This document shows positions 11,449 to 24,184 of a stretch of DNA of 64,000 nucleotides, one piece after another. Under the pieces are notes generated by a model. That model was given only the letters and a program-made list of their open reading frames with translations. It ran no database searches and was not told where the DNA came from. The stretch covers positions 186,001 to 250,000 of the forward strand of contig CAVNZM010000017.1 of assembly GCA_963693365.1 (NCBI GenBank). Direction: 5' to 3'. Made by a program: the position numbers and the translations under genes. Numbering within the stretch: position 1 is the stretch's first letter; every line of letters begins with the position of its first letter. The stretch comes from Amoebidium appalachense (lineage: Eukaryota; Ichthyosporea).

Positions 11449-12516
11449 GTTAACTATGGGGTGTGCAACTTTAAGAGGGTTTTGGGCCGGTTTATTGTCA
11501 ACACTTTTTGGTCCTCGGGTCCGGCCAAATGCTGTTTGATGTGCACCAAGCCAATTATATTGCATATAACCCATTCGGGTGTGAACCGACCCGGATACCT
11601 AAAGGAAACCCCCTTTATGTCATTGAGACATCTCAGGATCCGACAACATGGGAACCACATAATCGAGTTGATGTCCAAGTTGTTGACATAACAATCTTTA
11701 GCCACTTTTTTTTATAAAATGCCAAATGTATGAAGAAAATGTGAAATGAAAAATGTATTTTATGTTACAAACATGAAGAGTAAGTATGCGAAAACAATAC
11801 AAAAACAAATGGCTGTGAATATAGTGCCGGTCACCATGGTGTCAACCAATCTGTCAACGAGAGCAAGAGCGAAATTTCGTCGGTTCCCAGAAATTCCTAT
11901 TTAACATGTTGATAGATGTGAGTTTTTATGTCACGTTTTACCTCTTTCCCTACGGGTGTCTGCTACACTGGCTGGCAATGTGAGCACTTTAGACTTTTTG
12001 TTGAATTCTGTTGGTCGTCACATTGAGTATTTATATGATTTTCACACAGTGTTCAGGTATCTCAGTATGCACTTGTTACTGGATAACTCGTGAAGTTTTT
12101 ATTGTCTTCTCAGTATGCCGTGCATACTTGCATATCTTTCCGTCGAATAAATCCAGTCAAAAGGATAAAATTCCTGTGTCGTCAAATCTTGAAATGCATC
12201 TTACCACCCCACATTGCCCACTGCAATATGATCATTAACAAGGGACCATATCACCCTTAAACAGTTGCGGGGCCTAGGCCAGAGTTTATGATTAAGGTTG
12301 GTTGTTGGAACAGTTCTTTCTACTGATCTGATATTCGGCATTGTCTGTCGCTGACTCGGCTCTGTTGGTGATGTGGTGTTTGAAAGACGGATATCCATGT
12401 GTTGTGTTTTTGTTTACAGTAAGTACTTGGGTTGATCAATTCCATCCGTCACAGTTTTTTTTTTTTTCCTTTTCTTTTTTTTGTGTGTGCATGTGTGTGT
12501 GTGTGTGTGTTGTATG

Positions 12517-12566
12517 TGGAAAACACTTTGGCATGGGAAAAACCATGCAAGATGCATTGCAGAAGT

Positions 12567-12608
<42 letters not shown>

Positions 12609-12845
12609 TGCCCGAAGGACCCATAGACGACAAACAACTACGTATACTGGCTGAAACCTCGCTTTTTTTTTTTTTTTTTTTTTTTTTCCCGTCTACCCCT
12701 TGAGATCTAGAGTCTGACCAGTCTTTTTTTTTTTTTTTTTTTTTTTTTTTCCCTTCTTTTTTTTTCCCCCGTATTGGTCGTTATTCAATGCTGGTTGTGC
12801 ACACTCGTGTGTTCGTGGTATGCCTCTGTCTGCCTGTGCGTGCAC
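12517..12845 (+). repeat. Interspersed repeat, copy B
   Basis: Matches copy A at 10530-11095: GGAAAACACTTTGGCA, AACCATGCAAGATG, GCAGAAGTA, a long C run, CTGCCCGAAGGACCC, CTGAAACCTCG, T runs, then GTATTGGTCG, TGCTGGTTGTGCA and GTATGCCTCTGTCTGCCTGTG. The two copies share block order but differ in homopolymer length, which suggests an old duplication or two insertions of one mobile family. Confidence 0.8.
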
Positions 12846-12915
12846 GTGTGCGTGTGCATGTGGCTGCATGTGCGTGTGCATGTTCGTGCATGTGTGTGCT
12901 TGTGCGTGCTTGTGT

Positions 12916-12920
12916 GTGCG

Positions 12921-12993
<73 letters not shown>
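12916..12993 (+). repeat. (CTGTGC)n hexanucleotide tandem array
   Basis: Thirteen or so near-perfect copies of a CTGTGC hexamer stand inside a broader GT-rich stretch. Because the unit is 6 bp, frames on both strands stay open (Val-Pro, Cys-Leu, Ala-Gln dipeptides), but there is no sign of a gene. Confidence 0.9.
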
Positions 12994-12996
<3 letters not shown>

Positions 12997-13688
12997 TGTG
13001 ACTGTGTGTCACAACGGTTTGTGTCCGCACGCGCGGACTCGTGTACATGTACATGTGTGCGTGCACGCGGGGGGGAGAGGGGGGGGGGGGGGGGGGGGGA
13101 GGGGGGGGGGGGGAGGGGAGGGGGAGGGGGAGGGGGGGGGGGGGGAGGACATGAGCGATTCATGGGGAACTGCACTTTATTGAACGGATCCCTCCGGCCA
13201 ATCCGGCAACACAACATGTGCCCTACATAATTGCATGGACACTGTGATGTACATCTTGATACACATGAAGTAGTCAACTACCGTAGCGTACCCGGGCACA
13301 CTGATCAGATAACTGCACACAACACACCCGAGACCATGCAAACCAGACCGCACACACACACACCAAAAAAAAAAAAAGAAGAAGAAAAAGAAGACCCTAA
13401 ACAAATCATAATAATATGCCCGAGTCGGACATGCATGACATCAGAGATTCTTGATTCTAATGAAGAGGAGGGAGGTAGTAGAAACTTGGGGGGGCCCGGC
13501 GGGGGAGGTGGGGGGGGGGGGGGGGGGGGTCTTGTGCTTTCGTACGTTTATGACGTGGCGTGTGTACGTGCGCATGTGCATGTGTGAATGTGTGTGTCAT
13601 GGTTGGCCATTGAACCAAACTGTGTGCGTGTGTGGGCGCAAGCCTGTGCCATATATAGTATGGATGTGTGAGTGTGCTCGTTTTAGAC

Positions 13689-13742
<54 letters not shown>

Positions 13743-14145
13743 CTGTGTGTTTGTGTATGTGTGTGTTCAGGTGGGTGTGTATGTGTGCGTGTGCGTCTAT
13801 ATGAATTATGTAGATATACAGGTCTCACGAGACCACCCATAGACACAGAATCTTACCAAGGCCACAATACAAAGCAAGCCTTCAAGCAAAAACAGGGGAA
13901 AGAGTATGTGTCATTGGGCGCCGCAGTGAGCGGCCTGGGGAGGAGAGGAGGAGGGGGGGGGGGGGGGGGGGGGGAGAGGCTAGTCAATAAGGACATGAGC
14001 GAGTGGGAGGGTGGGGGCAGGAGAGGACCGGGTAGAAACGGAATCTTCATGGCGACAGTGAAGGGTAGCAGGGAGTGCTGACAAGCACACACCCACGGCA
14101 GCATGTGTGTTTCTTTGGGGGATCAAACAAGAGTGTGTGCTGCCC

Positions 14146-14146
<1 letters not shown>

Positions 14147-14177
<31 letters not shown>

Positions 14178-14220
14178 TGCCCGTATGTGTGTGTGTGTGC
14201 GTGCATTGCCCGTATATGTG

Positions 14221-14301
<81 letters not shown>

Positions 14302-14404
14302 TTGAGTGTGTGTGTGTGTGTTGCCTGTACTTCCTTGCACGTATCTGTGTGTGTGTGTGTGTGTTGCCCGTGTGTGTGTGTGTGTGTGTCTGTGTGTGTG
14401 TTGC

Positions 14405-14442
<38 letters not shown>

Positions 14443-14547
14443 TTGAGTGTGTGTGTGTGTGTTGCCTGTACTTCCTTGCACGTATCTGTGTGTGTGTGTG
14501 TGTGTTGCCCGTGTGTGTGTGTGTGTGTGTGTCTGTGTGTGTGTTGC

Positions 14548-14633
<86 letters not shown>
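14147..14633 (+). repeat. Compound (GT)n with a ~142-bp internal duplication
   Basis: GT tracts are punctuated by TGCCCG and by a block containing TATTTGAG, TTGCCTGTACTTCCTTGCAC and GTATCTG. That block occurs at about 14299 and again at about 14441, so a ~142-bp segment was tandemly duplicated. No coding role is visible. Confidence 0.85.
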
Positions 14634-14634
<1 letters not shown>

Positions 14635-14782
14635 GCCCGCACAGCAAGTAATCCACAACCACGACCGGGATGAGCGTGGAGAATGGCCCCATAGAAAAGA
14701 GAGAAGCAGGGAAGCAAGGGAGCACCAGGGTGCAAGGCTGTGTGGTCGAATGGATGGGGTTAAGATAAGGGCCAGACACACG

Positions 14783-14818
<36 letters not shown>

Positions 14819-14935
14819 GGGGGAAGAAGAAAGAGAAGGGGGAGGGAAACCCTAAGGTGTGTGTGTGTGTGTGTGTGTGAGGATAGGGTGAGTGGGGAGG
14901 GAGGGGAGAGAGGGGGGGTTTAGGGGAGAAAGGAG

Positions 14936-15392
14936 AGAGAGGAGAGAGGGAGGGAGGGAGGGAGGGAGGGAGGGAGGGAGGGAGGGAGGGAGTGGGGGGG
15001 GAGGGAGGGAGGGAGGGAGGGAGGGAGGGAGGGAGGGAGGGAGGGAGGGAGGGAGGGAAGGAGGGAAAGAAAGAGGGAGGGAAAGTGAGAGAGAGACAGC
15101 GAGAGAGGACAAAAGAGGGGGGGGGGGGGGGAGAGACGGAGGGAGAGAAAGAGAGAGAGAGAAAGACAGAAAGAGAGGGGAGGAAGAGAAAGAGAGGGCA
15201 GGAGAGGGGGGGAGAGAGAGAGAGAGAGAGAGAGAGAGGTGGAGGGGGGAGAGAGAGAAAGAGACACAGAAAGAGAAAGAGTGGGCCTCGGGGGAGGGGT
15301 AAGAGGGAGAGAGAGAGATAAGAGAGAGAAAGAGGAGAGAGAGAGAGAGAGAGAAAGGGGGGGGGGGGGGGGGGAGGGGGAGGGAGGGAGGG

Positions 15393-15469
<77 letters not shown>

Positions 15470-15480
15470 GGGGGGGGGGG
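14936..15480 (+). repeat. (GGGA)n, GA-rich and (TA)n tract
   Basis: A long purine-rich stretch: (GGGA)n (14947-15060), mixed GA/GGA sequence (15061-15398), about 20 units of TA (15399-15439), then (GA)n and a G run. Homopurine tracts of this kind can form triplex DNA; that is a general property, not something shown here. Confidence 0.9.
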
Positions 15481-16918
15481 GTGGAAAGAGGGGAAGCTTG
15501 TATGTAAGTGCCGCATTGGTGTGCTTGCCATGTATGCTGGATGTGGTTGTCGTTTTATCCATGTGTGCCGTGTGGGTTGTCACAAAGTCCGGGGGAGAGA
15601 GGGGAGGGGGGGGGGGTAGTATGAGGAACACGGTGCTAAGTACAAGTACAAGTGCACAACCAGCAACACGGTGCAGGACCCAGGTAACATTCAAGTACGC
15701 AACATAAGCAATGTGTAGTATGAAACGCTTATGCAGAACAATCAATCCACGGGGGGGGGGGGGGGGGGGGAAAGGGGCCTTGATTGGGTGGAGGGGAGCG
15801 CGGCGGAAGAGCCGGGGGGGGGGGGGGGGGGGGGGGGAGGGATGAGTTTATAGGACGACTATCTGATAAGCATAAACATCGTAGGCAACAAAAACATGGT
15901 TTACAAATCTTTCGGGTTTTTATCGGTTCTTTGGCCATGCACCAGGTTTGCTTGTAGACCGCAATTGGACTTACCTTGTAACCATATAGTCGTTCTGGTC
16001 GCCATAGAAAGCTTTGCACAAACGGGAGATTGGAGACTGGTCTCTTTCCAGGCATTAGTCCTATGCTATTCTAAAAGCAACTAATGTTAGGAGCCTTTCG
16101 CTGAAAGATTTGATCGGCTTGGAGGGGAACACGGCCATTTGGGGCGAGGGGTTCAAGTTCACGTACGTGCACTACTTCTGTCTGTAACTCGGCCGTGGTG
16201 ACCTATGATCCCTGGGTATATTTTGCGAGGGCAGTTGGCGGAAAGGGAAAGAAGAGGGAGGTAAGGAAGGGACATCCCTCCGTTGCCTCCCCCTTCCACT
16301 ACTTCCCCCCTCCACTACCTCCCCCTTCACATTACCCCCGCCCCCCTCCCCTCCCATTCCTCCCCCCTTCCTCCCCCGCCGCCCTGAAGGTGAATGGAGC
16401 AGTTAGTCTAACACGCGTATACTCAAAATAACGTATCATGTAACAACTTCAATTAAATGTAAATACGTCACAATACGGCGATAAAGACCAAAAACCATGC
16501 CAGGCACCGTGACCGGCAACACGCCCTCTTGTGCTTCAACCGGAGAAAGGAGAGGGAGAGAGAGAACAGAAGGCTTGTAGATGCAGATGCTTTTTGTAAC
16601 TTCTTAGCTGCAAGTACAAGAGTTGGAAAAACCTAGTGCTCTTCTTCCCCTAATTTTCTTCTGGTGCGAGTTTTAGTGGTGTAACTTTAAAGCCGACAGC
16701 AAAATCACTCCTGCGGGAAACGGTAGCTTGGAGTGTCCCTTCTCACCCTAACAGAGCTCCCAGAGCGCAGCATCCTCAGTGAATGAACACAGGCGCTCGT
16801 TCTCTATTACGCTTACACCAAGACCTAAGCATACGACAACCATTCTTTCTAATCTCTTTACCTCCTTATTTTATTTACCTCTCACACACCCTTCGTAGTT
16901 CCAACTACCACCGAAAAC

Positions 16919-17278
16919 ATGTCTCGTCGTCTTCTCTTCGACATCTGGAAGAAATACCCGTCGACAGCGGGCACAGTCGACATCAGATCCCTTGGTCATC
17001 TTACAAACATCGACAAGGACATTCTGAAAGCAGTTGAAAGGTTTGAGTCCGTTAACGCTGTGAGTGCCTACCGGCAACAAGCACTCCTCTCGACCCCTCT
17101 CAGACAGCAAGACAGGTTTCAGAGGGTTCTTTTTCCCGAGGATTATTTGGAAGAGAGGACAACGGGGTTCGGGATTTTTAAGTTGCTGACCAAGAAGCAG
17201 GCGAAGTTGAAGGCGTATGCGGCCTTTCAGGACACCAAGAAGGCAAAGAAGAACATGCAGCAGAAAAAGAAGAAGTAG
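16919..17278 (+). CDS. Single-exon basic 119-aa protein, possibly UQCRB/QCR7-like
   Basis: An uninterrupted frame from an ATG in AAAACATGT context to TAG. The protein starts MSRRLLFDIWKKYP and ends in a very basic tail (KKAKKNMQQKKKK). The middle (DKDILKAVERFE...AYRQQALL, then FPEDYLEE) loosely recalls the layout of the small complex III subunit UQCRB/QCR7: an acidic-alanine-arginine helix, a helix ending LPxE, then a charged C-terminal helix. The length also fits, but identity is low and this is only a suggestion. Composition is unlike the flanking repeats, with few low-complexity residues before the tail. A pyrimidine-rich acceptor-like sequence ends in TAG 20 nt before the ATG, so a 5'UTR intron or trans-splice site is possible. 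If UQCRB-like, it would act in the mitochondrial inner membrane. Confidence 0.65.
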   Translation: MSRRLLFDIWKKYPSTAGTVDIRSLGHLTNIDKDILKAVERFESVNAVSAYRQQALLSTPLRQQDRFQRVLFPEDYLEERTTGFGIFKLLTKKQAKLKAYAAFQDTKKAKKNMQQKKKK

Positions 17279-17920
17279 GTGTGTGCTGGTTAGATGATGT
17301 TGAGTGTTTGGGGGGCTTCTGTGTGGTATCGTCGTCAAGTAACCGATGCAAGAACCTTGTCGGCCGTGGGTGTTTTGTCAAGCAAGTCCATATGTGTGTT
17401 CGAGTATTTTGCCAAACGGTGTATTTCTCCCGGCGGAGTTACGTGCTTCACTCTGTAACACCCACGACGGGCTGTTGGGTTATTATTCTTAGGCAAGATT
17501 TCCTACTTGGAGGCAAGTTCGTTTTTTGGAGCTAGGCATCGAAGGCAGGTACTTCGGTTAGTAAAAAATGAAAACGTTGAGTCTTGCCCATTTTTCATCT
17601 CGTTTGCATGTTCCAGGGTAACCCCAACACTACCAGCACTACCACCATCCCCGTCTCCTAGTCCTGCTCTGTTCTTTCTTCTTCTCCCTCCATCTCTCCC
17701 CCTTTTTTTGCCTGTCACCACCCCCCTGTGGCTCTTCCTCTCACCCCACTTCCCGACCTCCCTCCCTGTTATATTTCCCCCCCCCCCCACCACCCCCTCT
17801 CCCCATCCCTCCCTCCCTCCCTCTCTCCCTCCCTCCCTCCTTCTCTCCCTCCCCTCCCTCCCCTCTCTCCCTCTCTCGCTCCCTTCCTCCCTCCCTCCCT
17901 TTTCTTTCCCCCCCCCCCTC

Positions 17921-18000
<80 letters not shown>

Positions 18001-18269
18001 CCCCCCCCCCCCCTCTCTCTCTCTCTCTTTCTCTCCCTCCGTCCCTCCCTGCCTCCCTCCCTCCCTCCCCTCCCTCCCTCTTTACCCCTCCCTTTTTTTT
18101 TCTCCCACCATCCGTTATCTCTCCCCCCCCCCCTCCCCCCTCCCTTCCCCCCCCCCCCCCCCCAAACACGCACACACGCGTGCGCGTGCGCGCGCGCGCA
18201 CACACACACACACACACATATTTCTGTTACACCACAACCCACTCACCCTTTGAGCTACTTCTTTCGTCC

Positions 18270-18272
<3 letters not shown>

Positions 18273-18341
<69 letters not shown>

Positions 18342-18411
18342 ACCCCCACCCCCACCCCGCCCACCCACCCACCCACCCACCACCACCAACCCCCCCCCCC
18401 CCCCCCCCCCC
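18273..18411 (+). repeat. C homopolymer with CCCA/CCA stretches
   Basis: About 68 consecutive C (18273-18341) are followed by CCCCCA and CCCA/CCA units and another C run. It directly precedes a SINE-like repeat copy. Confidence 0.9.
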
Positions 18412-18520
18412 CTGAGGATGGGCTCTGCTTATTATGCATACTCTTTATGTATGGCTTGCATTCTGCATCGTGTTATCCGTTTGTTCTTGTGTACTTCGTA
18501 CTTTTTGACGCATTCAAACC
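18412..18520 (+). repeat. SINE-like repeat copy 1
   Basis: A 109-bp block beginning CCTGAGGATGGGCTCTGC and ending GACGCATTCAAACC. As read here it is identical to the block at 25042-25150 and nearly identical to 24261-24358. It is flanked on both sides by C runs. Diverged relatives sit at 32337-32466, 32566-32694 and 34690-34825. Confidence 0.9.
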
Positions 18521-19611
18521 CCCCCCCCCTCCCCCGCCCCTTATCCCCCCCCTCCCCCACCCACCCACCACCACCACTATTGTGTGGTCTGGTGTTTCCA
18601 CGTCATGTTTTGCTGCACTGTCCAGGTTCGTACATAATTGCATCCACACAAGATTTATGCTCATTTCTGGTGCACTCTCCGACCGTCCATTTATAGGGTT
18701 TGGGGTGTCAGATCCATACTCTCCTCCTCACACACATACATACACGCACACAACGTGATGCATACTTGCACACACACACTGTAGTACAGACACGTAAAAC
18801 ACACACACACACACACACATAGAGTGAGAGAGAGAGAGAGAGAGAGGCCACACACACACCTACACACACACACACGTAACACACACACCCACACACACAG
18901 ACAGAGAGAGAGAGAGAGAGAAAGAGAGAGGCGAGAGACCGCACACATACACAACCACCACCACCAACACCACTCCCTCTTCTTGTACTTCCCACTCCCC
19001 CCCCCCCCCCCCTCCCCCCCCCCCCCCCCTTCCCCCTTCCCCTTTTCAATAAAGGTTTGAATTCGGGCTTTTTTATCTTATGACTTTTTGTCTTGTCTTT
19101 CGATGTCTCCTCCATGTTTCTAACCCTATAATGCATACTCCCCCCCCCCCCCCCCCCCCCCCCCACACACACACACCCCACCACGACCACAGTTACTGTA
19201 AAGCGAGCACTGCCGATCTCCATTTAAACACAGGTGTTTGATTTCATTTGTAAAAAAAAACATGGACCGCATATATCGTAATTTTATCCGATCACTCTTA
19301 ACAACCCTTCCCTCCCACCACCACCACCAGTTGCATCAAACCGGCGGTAGGGCAGGGCGGGCCCCCAGGGGGCCGCGAGAGGGAGGGGGGGGGGGGGGGG
19401 GGGGGGATCTCTGTCCCAAAATCATTATCCGTTCCCTTCCTTCTCAAAGCTGCCTTTGAAGTTCACCTTCCCGGGAAATCGAATCGGAAATCTAACTTCC
19501 CCATCGATCGTTTTATTCCTCTGCAACTCCGCTAGCGGGTTTTTGATAATTTTAGATTTGCAACTTAGAAGTTTCCCCCATTTCTTTCGCACGTGCAATG
19601 GGTGTGAGACT

Positions 19612-19666
<55 letters not shown>

Positions 19667-20012
19667 TCATACGGTGGTGTGCGCGTGTGAGTGTCACGAT
19701 GTAATCCCCCCCCCCCCCCCCCCTCGAGCTCCCCCCCCCCCCCCTCCCGAGCTCCCCCCCCCCCCCCCCCCCCCAAAAAGAAAAAAAAAATGAAGGAAAA
19801 AAAGCCATACATATGTGACACTGTGCACGTCGGCTAATTACTAAGTGTGTTGCTCTCTGAGCGACTAGCCGTTGCAAGCATATCCAATCATATCATATGT
19901 ATGCATACATGAAGCGAGAGGCACGTGCACCTCGAGCTCACACAGTTATATTTCATTGAATAAAACACACCACTACCGCACTGGACCATTGCAGTACATG
20001 TATGCATAAATA

Positions 20013-20051
<39 letters not shown>

Positions 20052-20148
20052 ACTGACGGCACATGCAAACACACATGCACCAGGTGCAAACAACACCAAC
20101 ATCCAACCCCCGCCGGGGGGAGGGGATGGGAAGGGGGAGGGGAGGGGT

Positions 20149-20612
<464 letters not shown>

Positions 20613-20796
20613 AGGGCGGGAAATGAACAGGAAAGAGCTCGAGAGCTCGAGTGCTCGAGAGAGAGAGAGGGGGAGGGCGCACTGAGAGAGAGGTGAGCGA
20701 TGGAGATCTACATGCCCCGTCGCTCAGTGACGCTCACTTTCTGGCAGATTAACAGGTAAATACGTTTTTATATTCTCCCGTAGGCTACTAGGATTC

Positions 20797-20839
<43 letters not shown>

Positions 20840-21843
20840 AGGCTCCCCCCCCCCCTCTCCCCCCCCCCCCCCCCTCCCCCCCCGCACACAAAATATTAAA
20901 TACCCTGAGAACTCCAAATTCCTACCCTGTCCTCAGGGTGTTTTCATTGGTAGCCCGAACCAGCTGAAAAAGGAAATTGTTGAGATGACAGAAACTAAAA
21001 TACATGCATTTATTTGCGGCTGATCGTTGGAAAAAAAAAAGATGAATTTCAAGCATAACTATTCTAGATTGATAAAAAGTAATGTTTGTTGTTTTATGTT
21101 AATGCAAACCCGTATTCTGCTTTAAAAATGTCTTGAAAAGCTCACAAAGTTCTCAGCTGACAAGTGGCTCACCATTTACCCTCCTCTTGCTAATGACCGT
21201 ACTGTGACGTGATTTTTCGCGCTCAAATCTATTTCATTGGCCAGACGTTGCTGCGTCCAATACCTTACCAAATCCTTATCGTAAGCATCAGTTCAGGATC
21301 CAATCAAAACGCCCAATGCGAGACCCTATATGGCGTTCACGTGCAATAACACCACCCGTGTGAACATACGGTCCAGCGGAAAGTTGTTCCTGTTTTTTTT
21401 ACTGAAGTTTGGCAGAAAGCCTCAACACAATTACGAAACTTCTGTATCCTTTTTCACTAGTTGTTGTCTGTTGTCTAGTTTTTGACAGTCATATCCAGGC
21501 TGACGTGTGTATGTGTCAATGTACACACGCCTATACAGGGCCTTGACGCGTGGAAGCCGAGACAGGCTTTCTTGGGGTTGATAGTGACAGATAGGACACG
21601 CACATACGAACACGTACACGCAGACACGCGCGTGCTTACAAGCACGAACTGTTACCATACGCACGCACATCCACGCATGCGCACGGGACTGCCTGAGGCT
21701 CGGAACCTACGTGGACACACACCCGTTTTTTCAATCAAGCATACGATCTCAACTCAAGGCCCATCTCAGTACAAGATTGGCCATTCCTCTTGGCAACACA
21801 AATCTTTTCTCTTTATCCTAGTGCTGTTGTGCAGGTAGCAAAC

Positions 21844-22357
21844 ATGAGTGCCGCACAGGTATCGCAGTTGACATGTGCATGTGCACAGATGGTTCTCTCA
21901 AAACCATCCACATTCAGATTAGAGATCGAGAAGCCAGTAGACACACAACACATTCCATCGGACGACCCGGATCTTGCATGGAACATACTATCGAAAACGA
22001 CGGTGGTAAAAGAACTGCCCGTGCCAGATCCACACACACCCCAGCCACCAGACACTATTCGATTGGTGTGCATCTCAGACACACATGGCTTTGTAGATAA
22101 AATATATATACCGCCTGGGGACATACTCATTCACGCTGGCGACTTTACAAACACTGGGCACCCATCGGATGTCGAAAAGTTCGATGCTTGGATGGCCTCA
22201 CTACCACACGTAAGTGCCCGCTTGTCGTTGTTTGTGTGTGTGTCTGTGTGTGTGTGTTTGTGTGTGTGCGCATGTGCGCGCGTTCTTTTTTTTTTTTTTT
22301 GGGTGTAGGGATGGGGAGCTGGGGGGAGGTGCTCGAGTGTATGCACTTGGGTGGCAA

Positions 22358-22394
<37 letters not shown>

Positions 22395-22972
22395 AAAAGG
22401 TGGGGTGCTTGTGCACTTATATATGTACATGCTCTGTGCACCTGCAGCATCGGTGCTAGAAAAAAGAGGGGGGGGGGGGGTGGGGGGGTAAAAGGGTGGG
22501 GTGCTTGTGCACTTATATATGTACATGCTCTGTGCACCTGCAGCATCGGTGCTAGAAAAAGAGGGGAGGGGGGGGGGGGGGGGTGTTAAAAGGGTGGGAT
22601 GCTTGTGCACTTATATATGTACATGCTCTGTGCACCTGCAGCATCGGTGCTAGAAAAAAAGAAGGGGGGGGGGGGGGGGGGGGGGGAGGAGGGGAGGGGT
22701 GAGGGGTACCGGCCCGTTCTTTCACAGCTGATCATTCTATTTTGTCTTTACACAACCAACGACATCCTTTTCTTCATTTTTCCATTTAGTGGAGTCCCAG
22801 TAACACGGAGATCCACCCGTGCGCTGGTCGTTAATTTTCATTTTGGCTATTGTTATTCTTTTCGGTCATTACGCGAACTACTGCTGGGCTTGTGACTTGG
22901 ATCGTGTGTGTGTGTAGGTGGGTGAGGGGAGAGAGGGGGAGTTTCGGGGTTTCATGCAAGGGATGTTGAGCT

Positions 22973-23003
<31 letters not shown>

Positions 23004-23117
23004 GTATGTTTTACCTTTTATTTTGGTATGGACAGCGCGCAAAACCATAACCCTATTTCAAAGATGGTCAGTGGAAAATGGGATTTTTGAGCAATGAAAA
23101 AGCAACACAAAACTGAA

Positions 23118-23181
<64 letters not shown>

Positions 23182-23694
23182 ACTCACACACTCACACACA
23201 CACACACTGAGCACTGCAGAGCGGGAACGCCTCGCCCATACGAACCTTGTGGTTCGTTGCACGTTGTTTGAGAAGTGTTATGGTCGTGTGATTAGGGGAA
23301 ACGATGCACGGTAGGAGAATAATGGAAACACATATATGTATTGTGATTGCAGCCTTGATTTTGTCAAGCGAACAAGTTTATGCATGCATTTTTTTTTCTT
23401 GAGCTTACTGGTGTGAATGGGGAGCAGAAACACAAGCTGGTGATAGCTGGCAACCACGACCTGACGTTTGATGAGGACGCATACCCCATGCTCTGGGACA
23501 GGTTCCACAAGGTGTGTGTGCTAGGCATATGTGGACATGGTGTGTTTGTGCTTGTCTTGTGTTTCTAGTTGCTGGACTCTAAGTGTGAAACAAAGAAAGA
23601 AAGATGCAGAATGTGTGTGTATGTGTGTCTTTATTTTTGTTTATTATTATTATTTATTATTCTTATTATTTTGGAGGTGTGTGTGCGTGTGCGT

Positions 23695-23725
<31 letters not shown>

Positions 23726-24149
23726 GGGGGGGAGGCAGGATAGTGAGAGGAAAGTATGGTGCTCTACAACAACTGTAAAACCGCTATCACGTTTGATTAG
23801 CCAACAGACATGCAGCAAGGAAAGCATTACCTTATCCATAACAGAACAAAATAAGTGACCCGTGGGAGTTCAGCAGTGAGCACACCACCACCTGAAGGCA
23901 TTGCTGCACACATTCAGGATTGGTTGTTTCCGAAATAGCCGACCATAGCCGAAATAGCAGATGGTCGCTATGTGTAGACCACCATAAAACCGTAAAAGGC
24001 AACTATTCCGACAATCTGATTGGGTGGTGCAGCGCTGCTTTGACTTCCGCAAGACCAGGGCGCTGCTGAAGAACTGCACGTACCTCGAGGACTCGGGGGT
24101 GACCATCCAGGGCTACAAATTCTGGGGCAGTCCCTGGCAGGTGCGTGTA

Positions 24150-24184
<35 letters not shown>

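Larger units (their letters stand above)
11449..16918. other. Intergenic region, mostly repeats
   Basis: From 11449 to 12500 the DNA is ordinary, moderately AT-rich, and shows no credible long frame. The rest is low-complexity: repeat copy B (12517-12840), the CTGTGC hexamer array (12916-12993), G runs (13072-13147, 13499-13529, 13951-13974, 14785-14817), GT tracts (13690-13741, 14147-14633), GGGA/GA/TA tracts (14936-15480) and G runs at 15751-15837. The segment 15838-16780 is unique-looking but without a supported gene. Confidence 0.75.

Noticed and set aside
14872-15745. Ser/Leu/Pro-rich 297-codon minus-strand frame
   Set aside because: It is the translation of CCCT, GA and TA simple repeats.
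17507-18760. Proline- and serine-rich frames over 17.5-18.7 kb
   Set aside because: They follow C/T tracts and long C runs; no splice or start support.
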